Origin: Pseudomonadota bacterium
GTDB taxonomy: Bacteria > Pseudomonadota > Alphaproteobacteria > Rhodospirillales > 2-02-FULL-58-16
Length of the DNA: 5,164 bases
Assembly (NCBI GenBank): GCA_022560215.1
Contig: JADFTO010000191.1
Location: 1 to 5,164 of the forward strand
Reading direction: 5' to 3'
The notes beneath the pieces are model-generated. The model was given only the letters and a program-made list of their open reading frames with translations, was not told the origin of the DNA and did no database searches. The position numbers and the translations under genes are program-made. Of the stretch, positions 1-5,164 are shown in pieces; positions within the stretch are counted from its first letter, which is position 1; each line of letters starts with the position of its first letter.

Positions 1-54
1 CGCATCGCGGCGACGCACGTCCCTAGCCGAAAACCTTGGTAGACCGTCTCTATG

Positions 55-71
55 GGTCACTATCAGTGACC
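55..71. promoter_or_regulatory. 17-bp dyad, operator-like
   Basis: GGTCACT and AGTGACC are perfect inverted arms around ATC. The length and symmetry fit a dimeric regulator site or a small hairpin. No gene start is visible nearby in the window, so any regulated gene would lie beyond the left edge. Confidence 0.35.
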
Positions 72-120
72 TTAGGTATAAGGGCATGGGTAAAGGCCAT
101 GGCGCCCCGATCATATCACG

Positions 121-186
121 GGATCGAGACTCCCTCCCCCTTGGCGGGGGTTTGCCGCTTTGCCGGAACAGGCGACGACTCGATCC
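121..186 (-). other. Structured element downstream of nth, possible 3' end
   Basis: GGATCGAG (121-128) and CTCGATCC (179-186) form a perfect 8-bp outer inverted repeat. Inside it CCCCC (136-140) and GGGGG (146-150) form a second stem with a 5-nt loop. The minus-strand RNA after the nth stop could fold into a branched structure. There is no T-run on the minus strand, so it is not a textbook intrinsic terminator. It may protect the 3' end or assist Rho-dependent ending. Confidence 0.45.
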
Positions 187-192
187 TTGGTA

Positions 193-834
193 TCAGGTCT
201 TGGCCTCGTATTGGCAGAGCTCCCGGACCACGCAGTCCCCGCAGCGGGGCTTGCGCGCCTTGCACACGTGGCGGCCGTGGAGGATGAGCCAGTGGTGGGC
301 GTGGCGCTTCCACTTGGGCGGCGTGATCTCGTCCAACTTCCGCTCAACCTCGAGCGGCGTCTTGCCGGGCGCCAGGCCGGTGCGGTTGCCGAGCCGGAAG
401 ACGTGGGTGTCGACGGCGATCACGGGCTCGCCGAAGGCCACGTTGAGGACCACGTTGGCGGTCTTGCGCCCGACCCCGGGGAGCGCCTCCAGGGCGGCCC
501 GGTCGTTGGGCACTCGGCCCCCGTGCCCGTCCACCAGCAGGTGGCTCAGGCCCATGATGTTCCGGGCCTTGGTGTTGAACAGGCCGATGGTCTTGATCAT
601 CTCCTTGAGCCGGGTCTCGCCCAGCGCCAGCATCTTGGCGGGCTCATCGGCGGCGTCGAACAAAGGGCCCGTCGCCTTGTTGACGCCGGTGTCGGTGGCC
701 TGGGCCGAGAGCAGCACGGCGACCAGCAGGGTATAGGGATTGCGGTAGTCCAGCTCGCTCCTGGGCGCAGGGTTGGCCTCGGCCAGCAGGGCGTAGAACC
801 GATCGGCCCTTTTCCTGGAAGCCGCCGCCGTCAT
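193..834 (-). CDS. nth: Endonuclease III (DNA glycosylase/AP lyase)
   Basis: A 213-residue protein, close to the 211 of E. coli Nth. The family removes oxidised pyrimidines from DNA and nicks the abasic site by beta-elimination, the first step of base excision repair. The helix-hairpin-helix motif LPGVGRKTA lies at residues 118-126, with the expected catalytic lysine at K124. The catalytic aspartate is D142 in VDTHV. Near the C-terminus C191, C198, C201 and C207 give the C-x6-C-x2-C-x5-C pattern that binds the 4Fe-4S cluster. The start at 834 is chosen because its ATG overlaps the dapB stop as ATGA and gives the family's usual length. An in-frame start at 891 would add 19 residues encoded within dapB and is unlikely. 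No clear Shine-Dalgarno precedes the ATG, which fits translation by coupling to dapB. Identification is very secure; the exact start is slightly less so. Confidence 0.96.
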   Translation of the reverse strand: MTAAASRKRADRFYALLAEANPAPRSELDYRNPYTLLVAVLLSAQATDTGVNKATGPLFDAADEPAKMLALGETRLKEMIKTIGLFNTKARNIMGLSHLLVDGHGGRVPNDRAALEALPGVGRKTANVVLNVAFGEPVIAVDTHVFRLGNRTGLAPGKTPLEVERKLDEITPPKWKRHAHHWLILHGRHVCKARKPRCGDCVVRELCQYEAKT

Positions 835-1631
835 TCCAGGCCCAGCACGTGGCGCATGGTATAGAGCCCGGCCTCGCGGCCCTCGCACCAAAGGGCGGCA
901 TGCACGGCGCCGGCGGCGAACACGGCCCTGGACGACGCCATGTGGGTGAGCTGGAGCCGCTCGCCGTCCGTGGCGAAGATCACCGTGTGCTCTCCCGTCA
1001 CGTCGCCGCCGCGCAAGCTGGCGAACCCGATGTCGCCCCGGCGCCTGGGCCCCGTATGACCGTCCCGCACCCTTTGCGCCACGTCGTCCAGCCTCACGCC
1101 CCGGCCCTCGGCGGCGGCCTCGCCGAGCGCCAGCGCCGTCCCCGAAGGCGCGTCCACCTTGTGGCGGTGGTGCATCTCCACGATCTCGATGTCGTAATCG
1201 TCCCCGAGCAGGGCGGCCGCCTGGCGGACCAGGCCGAGGAGCAGATTGACGCCGACGCTCATGTTGGCGGCCTGCACCACGGGTGTGCGCCGGGCGGCCA
1301 GGTCGAGGGCCTCCAGGTGGACACGCTCGAGGCCCGTGGTCCCGACCACCAGGGCGACGCCCCGCTCGGCCGCCAGGGACCCGTGGCCGGCGGTGGCGTC
1401 CGGGCCGGTGAAGTCGATGACGGCGTCCGACGCGTCAAACAGCGCGCCGGTGTCCTCGGAAACGGCGAGGCCGAACGGCTCCCCCCCCGCCAGCCGCCCC
1501 AGGTCCTGGCCCAGGGCCTCGTGCCCCGGGCGTTCCGTGCCCCCGGCGAGCTCGCAGCCGTCCGTGGACAGGACCCGGGCCAGGAGCATCCTGCCCATGC
1601 GCCCGGCGCAGCCGACGATGCCGATTTTCAT
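831..1631 (-). CDS. dapB: 4-hydroxy-tetrahydrodipicolinate reductase
   Basis: A 266-residue cytoplasmic enzyme (E. coli DapB has 273). It reduces the product of DapA with NAD(P)H to tetrahydrodipicolinate, in the diaminopimelate pathway to lysine and peptidoglycan. The N-terminal Rossmann fold starts with MKIGIVGCAGRMG, a GxxGxxG nucleotide-binding loop at residues 7-13. GTTG at 97-100 and ANMSVGVN at 122-129 match conserved DapB segments. The family signature VEMHHRHKVDAPSGTA lies at 151-166; H154 and K158 correspond to the E. coli catalytic pair H159 and K163. The ATG at 1631 is supported by the conserved N-terminus and a strong GGAGG seven bases upstream. It follows dnaJ by 136 bp with no convincing terminator between them, and its stop overlaps the nth start. 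Nothing appears broken or missing. Confidence 0.98.
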   Translation of the reverse strand: MKIGIVGCAGRMGRMLLARVLSTDGCELAGGTERPGHEALGQDLGRLAGGEPFGLAVSEDTGALFDASDAVIDFTGPDATAGHGSLAAERGVALVVGTTGLERVHLEALDLAARRTPVVQAANMSVGVNLLLGLVRQAAALLGDDYDIEIVEMHHRHKVDAPSGTALALGEAAAEGRGVRLDDVAQRVRDGHTGPRRRGDIGFASLRGGDVTGEHTVIFATDGERLQLTHMASSRAVFAAGAVHAALWCEGREAGLYTMRHVLGLE

Positions 1632-1638
1632 GAAACCC

Positions 1639-1646
1639 CCTCCCCT
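1639..1646 (-). promoter_or_regulatory. dapB ribosome-binding site
   Basis: AGGGGAGG on the minus strand ends 7 nt before the ATG at 1631. It is the strongest Shine-Dalgarno in the window. It fixes the dapB start and suggests that dapB translation initiates independently of dnaJ. Confidence 0.8.
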
Positions 1647-1647
1647 C

Positions 1648-1660
1648 GCCCGCGACGGGC
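1648..1660 (-). repeat. Small GC hairpin just upstream of the dapB Shine-Dalgarno
   Basis: GCCCG and CGGGC form a 5-bp stem with a 3-nt loop, ending a few bases before the dapB ribosome-binding site. It does not sequester that site directly. It lacks a T-run and so is not an intrinsic terminator. Confidence 0.3.
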
Positions 1661-1677
1661 CAACCTACAACAAAGGG

Positions 1678-1712
1678 GCGGCAGAGGAAAAGCGGCAGAG
1701 GAAAAGCGGCAG
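1678..1712. repeat. 14-bp tandem repeat, 2.5 copies, in the dnaJ-dapB gap
   Basis: GCGGCAGAGGAAAA is repeated perfectly at 1678-1691 and 1692-1705, followed by a partial third copy GCGGCAG at 1706-1712. On the transcribed minus strand the units are pyrimidine-rich. The stretch lies between the dnaJ stop and the dapB ribosome-binding site. It looks like slippage-type duplication; a regulatory role is not shown. Confidence 0.85.
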
Positions 1713-1767
1713 CGGGGGGCGCGGAGCTTGAAAAATATGAAGCCGGGGCGGGTGGCCGTATCCGGGG

Positions 1768-2907
1768 TTATTCCTTCAGGTCCTCCCACAGCTCCTTGAC
1801 CTTGGAGAAGAAGCCGTGGGAGAGGGGGTTCATCTTGGCCGCGTTGCCCTTTTCGGCGAACTCACGCAGCAGGTCCTTCTGGGTCCTGCTCAGGTTGACG
1901 GGGGTCTCCACCGTGGCCTGGACGAACATGTCGCCCCGGGAGGTGGAGCGGTACACACTCATGCCCTTGCCCTTGAGCCGGAACTGGTTGCCCGACTGGG
2001 TCCCCGCCGGGATGGTGACGCGCGCCCGGCCGCCGTCCACGGTGGGCACCTCGATGGCGCCGCCGAGCACCGCCGTGGTCATGGGGATGGGGACCTGGCA
2101 GTAGATGTCGGCCCCGTCGCGCTGGAACAGGCGGTGGGGGGCGACGGTGAGGAAGATGTAGAGGTCCCCCGGCGCCCCCCCGCGCAGCCCCGCCTCGCCC
2201 TCGCCGCCGAGGCGGATGCGGGTGCCGTCCTCGACGCCCGCGGGAATGGAGACCGACAGGGTCTTCTCCTTCCGCACCCGCCCCATGCCGGCGCAGGGGC
2301 GGCAGGGCTCCCTGATCACCTTGCCGCTGCCCTGGCAGTTGGGGCAGGTGCGCTCGACGGTGAAAAAGCCCGACTGGGAGCGCACCCGGCCGTTGCCGTG
2401 ACAGGTGACGCAGGTGACGGGGGCGGCGGCGCCGGCGGCGCCCGTGCCCCTGCAGTCGTCGCACTGGACCGAGGTGGGAACGCGGATGTTGGCCTTCTTG
2501 CCGCGGAAGGCCTCGGTGAGCGTGATCTCCATGTTGAAGCGGAGGTCCGTCCCCTGGCCGGAGCCCTGCGCAGAACCCCGTCCTCTCCCTTGAGAGAACT
2601 CGCCGAACATCTCGTCGAAGATGTCGGCGAATCCCGACGCGAAGCCGCCCCCGAACCCGGCGTGGGCGCCGGGGCCGCCCTGTTCGAAGGCGGCGTGGCC
2701 GAAGCGGTCGTAGGCGGCCCGCTTCTGGTCGTCGCCGAGCGCCTCGTAGGCCTCGGATATTTGCTTGAACTTCTTTTCCGCCGCGGCGTCCCCGGGATTG
2801 CGGTCCGGGTGGTGCTTCATGGCCAGCTTGCGGTAGGACTTCTTGATCTCGTCGCCGCTCGCCTGCCGGTCGACCCCGAGAAGGGAGTAGAAATCCTCTT
2901 TGGCCAT
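1768..2907 (-). CDS. dnaJ: Chaperone protein DnaJ (type I Hsp40)
   Basis: A complete 379-residue class I J-protein that delivers unfolded clients to DnaK and stimulates its ATPase. The J domain spans about residues 1-70, with the essential HPD at 33-35. A Gly/Phe-rich linker covers roughly 77-120. The cysteine-rich domain has four CxxCxGxG repeats at C149/C152, C166/C169, C188/C191 and C202/C205, enough to bind two zinc ions. The C-terminal beta domains and dimerisation region follow, ending in a short charged tail. The start is fixed by MAKEDFYSLLGV, a typical DnaJ N-terminus. The ribosome-binding site is poor: the best match is GGTAG at 2914-2918, six bases from the ATG. The gene lies 68 bp after dnaK on the same strand, the standard dnaKJ arrangement, and is probably expressed from the dnaK promoter. 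Confidence 0.98.
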   Translation of the reverse strand: MAKEDFYSLLGVDRQASGDEIKKSYRKLAMKHHPDRNPGDAAAEKKFKQISEAYEALGDDQKRAAYDRFGHAAFEQGGPGAHAGFGGGFASGFADIFDEMFGEFSQGRGRGSAQGSGQGTDLRFNMEITLTEAFRGKKANIRVPTSVQCDDCRGTGAAGAAAPVTCVTCHGNGRVRSQSGFFTVERTCPNCQGSGKVIREPCRPCAGMGRVRKEKTLSVSIPAGVEDGTRIRLGGEGEAGLRGGAPGDLYIFLTVAPHRLFQRDGADIYCQVPIPMTTAVLGGAIEVPTVDGGRARVTIPAGTQSGNQFRLKGKGMSVYRSTSRGDMFVQATVETPVNLSRTQKDLLREFAEKGNAAKMNPLSHGFFSKVKELWEDLKE

Positions 2908-2950
2908 GGCGATCTACCGGCCCGAAGGGGGCATGTGGGTCGCGGGATCA

Positions 2951-2967
2951 GGAGTACTCGGCACTCC
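2951..2967 (-). repeat. Small hairpin in the dnaK-dnaJ intergenic region
   Basis: GGAGT (2951-2955) and ACTCC (2963-2967) can pair across a 7-nt loop, and GAGTACTC (2952-2959) is itself palindromic. No T-run follows on the minus strand, so it is not a standard terminator. It could mark an mRNA processing or stability point between dnaK and dnaJ, which is an inference from position only. Confidence 0.3.
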
Positions 2968-2975
2968 CCGGCCCC

Positions 2976-4904
<1,929 letters not shown>

Positions 4905-4914
4905 GACTTGTTCA

Positions 4915-4920
4915 TCCCCT
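4915..4920 (-). promoter_or_regulatory. dnaK ribosome-binding site
   Basis: AGGGGA on the minus strand lies 10 nt before the ATG at 4904. It is a recognisable Shine-Dalgarno at slightly long spacing, and it supports the chosen dnaK start. Confidence 0.6.
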
Positions 4921-4946
4921 TAGTCCTTCATTGCCCTCGGCGGCCG

Positions 4947-4962
4947 GCCCGGGTGTGCGGGC
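4947..4962 (-). promoter_or_regulatory. Hairpin in the predicted dnaK 5' leader
   Basis: In the predicted leader GCCCG and CGGGC pair as a 5-bp all-GC stem with a 6-nt loop, about 27 nt upstream of the dnaK Shine-Dalgarno. The ribosome-binding site itself is not visibly sequestered, so this is not an obvious RNA thermometer. Its role is unknown. Confidence 0.35.
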
Positions 4963-4982
4963 GCTAAAAATCAATCTGGCGA

Positions 4983-5011
4983 TATATATGTCGGCGCCGG
5001 CGCCCCCGCAA
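4983..5011 (-). promoter_or_regulatory. Candidate dnaK promoter
   Basis: On the minus strand TTGCGG (5011-5006) and TATATA (4988-4983) are separated by exactly 17 bases, good sigma70-type geometry in a GC-rich background. Transcription would start near 4976 and leave a leader of about 70 nt before the dnaK ATG. dnaK genes are often driven by the heat-shock factor RpoH. The -10 context CATATATATC partly resembles alphaproteobacterial RpoH -10 sites, but the -35 lacks the usual CTTGA. The sigma factor therefore cannot be settled by eye. Confidence 0.55.
4993..5004. repeat. 12-bp perfect palindrome in the dnaK promoter spacer
   Basis: GGCGCCGGCGCC reads the same on both strands and lies wholly between the candidate -35 and -10 boxes. 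It could be an operator, or it could be a chance product of very GC-rich sequence. Confidence 0.5.
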
Positions 5012-5029
5012 CCGGCGGCCCCGGTTTTT
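5010..5029 (+). terminator. Terminator-like hairpin on the + strand, antisense to the dnaK promoter
   Basis: AACCGG (5010-5015) and CCGGTT (5021-5026) form a 6-bp stem with a 5-nt loop. A run of T's follows on the + strand (5025-5029, partly in the stem). It has the form of a short intrinsic terminator for rightward transcription. No + strand gene precedes it, so it might stop antisense RNA, or the shape may be incidental. The stem shares its first bases (5010-5011) with the dnaK -35 box. Confidence 0.35.
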
Positions 5030-5035
5030 CGCGCA

Positions 5036-5090
5036 CTCTAGAGCGGTTCAGGATTGATAGGAATCAATTTGATGGGAGCAGATCGGTTCA
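5036..5090. repeat. Cluster of short inverted and direct repeats upstream of dnaK
   Basis: This stretch combines several elements. The palindrome CTCTAGAG is at 5036-5043. ATTGAT (5053-5058) is inverted against ATCAAT (5063-5068) across 4 nt. ATCAA-T-TTGAT (5063-5073) overlaps it. GAGCGGTTCA (5041-5050) recurs as GATCGGTTCA (5081-5090) exactly 40 bp later. A further ATCAAT is at 4970-4975, next to the predicted transcription start. It could be a regulator-binding region or a copy of a dispersed intergenic element; the sequence alone does not decide. Confidence 0.45.
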
Positions 5091-5114
5091 TTCGGGCAGG
5101 CGCGGCGCGCCCAG

Positions 5115-5158
5115 CGATGCCGCAGCATCGGGCAAGCATCGGGCAAGCGTTGCAACGC
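5115..5158. repeat. Compound repeat: inverted repeat, 11-bp tandem duplication, 12-bp palindrome
   Basis: CGATGC (5115-5120) is inverted against GCATCG (5125-5130). GCATCGGGCAA occurs twice in perfect tandem (5125-5135 and 5136-5146). It is followed at once by the perfect palindrome GCGTTGCAACGC (5147-5158). An 11-bp unit would shift the reading frame, which argues weakly against coding. Open frames do run through to the edge on both strands, so the end of a neighbouring gene cannot be excluded. Confidence 0.55.
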
Positions 5159-5164
5159 ACCCGG

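Larger units (their letters stand above)
1..192. other. Apparently non-coding region after nth
   Basis: I see no gene here. A short minus-strand frame from an ATG at 87 stays open to the left edge, but it has no Shine-Dalgarno and little G/C bias at third positions. The stretch is noticeably less GC-biased than the genes and contains the dyad at 55-71 and the structure at 121-186. CCTTGGTA occurs directly repeated at 34-41 and 185-192. Confidence 0.6.

Noticed and set aside
119..135. T-arm-like sequence suggesting a tRNA
   Set aside because: The stem is only 4 bp, the loop does not fit the TTCRANY pattern, and no acceptor or anticodon arms can be drawn.
1731..1767. Possible intrinsic terminator after dnaJ, given the T-run ATATTTTT on the minus strand
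   Set aside because: Only a 3-bp GCC/GGC stem with a 9-nt loop precedes the T-run, too weak to call a terminator.
849..1799. 316-codon open frame on the + strand opposite dapB
   Set aside because: It is a shadow of dapB with low-complexity composition and no plausible product.
5031..5050. CIRCE heat-shock operator
   Set aside because: CIRCE needs TTAGCACTC-N9-GAGTGCTAA. Only a short GCACTC/GAG resemblance is present, and the spacing is wrong.
5088..5162. Possible 3' end of a minus-strand gene entering from the right edge, with stop at 5088-5090
   Set aside because: The 24 visible codons match no family I recognise, and all three minus-strand frames are open at the edge.
5072..5164. Possible start of a divergent + strand gene, with ATG at 5072 and AGGA nine bases upstream, open to the edge
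   Set aside because: Only 31 codons are visible, with no recognisable motif, and they pass through an 11-bp tandem repeat. Minus-strand frames are equally open here, so there is no basis to call a gene.

Overview
The window is a GC-rich block of housekeeping genes, almost certainly from an alphaproteobacterium, perhaps of the Rhodospirillales or Sphingomonadales type. That placement is inferred from protein character and from the gene order dnaK-dnaJ-dapB-nth, not from a database search. All four recognisable genes lie on the minus strand, so transcription runs from right to left: dnaK (2976-4904), dnaJ (1768-2907), dapB (831-1631) and nth (193-834). Each is full length and carries the hallmark motifs of its family. 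I see no frameshift, insertion sequence, CRISPR array, tRNA or rRNA.

Region by region: 4905-5164 is the upstream region of dnaK. It contains a good sigma70-like promoter candidate on the minus strand, a leader of about 70 nt with a hairpin, and an unusually dense set of palindromes and short repeats reaching to the window edge. The dnaK-dnaJ gap (2908-2975) is 68 bp and holds a small hairpin. The dnaJ-dapB gap (1632-1767) is 136 bp and holds a 14-bp tandem repeat, a small hairpin and a strong Shine-Dalgarno for dapB. dapB and nth overlap by 4 bp (ATGA), which suggests translational coupling. Positions 1-192, downstream of nth, look non-coding. They hold a branched inverted-repeat structure (121-186) and a 17-bp dyad (55-71).

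Functionally, DnaK and DnaJ form the Hsp70 chaperone pair; the GrpE exchange factor is not in this window. DapB makes tetrahydrodipicolinate for lysine and peptidoglycan (diaminopimelate) synthesis. Nth is the base-excision-repair glycosylase endonuclease III. The last two are not mechanistically linked to the chaperones, but their shared orientation and close spacing suggest at least partial cotranscription. I found no evidence for a novel multi-gene system. The features that merit a second look are the repeat-rich dnaK upstream region and the structured 3' region after nth.
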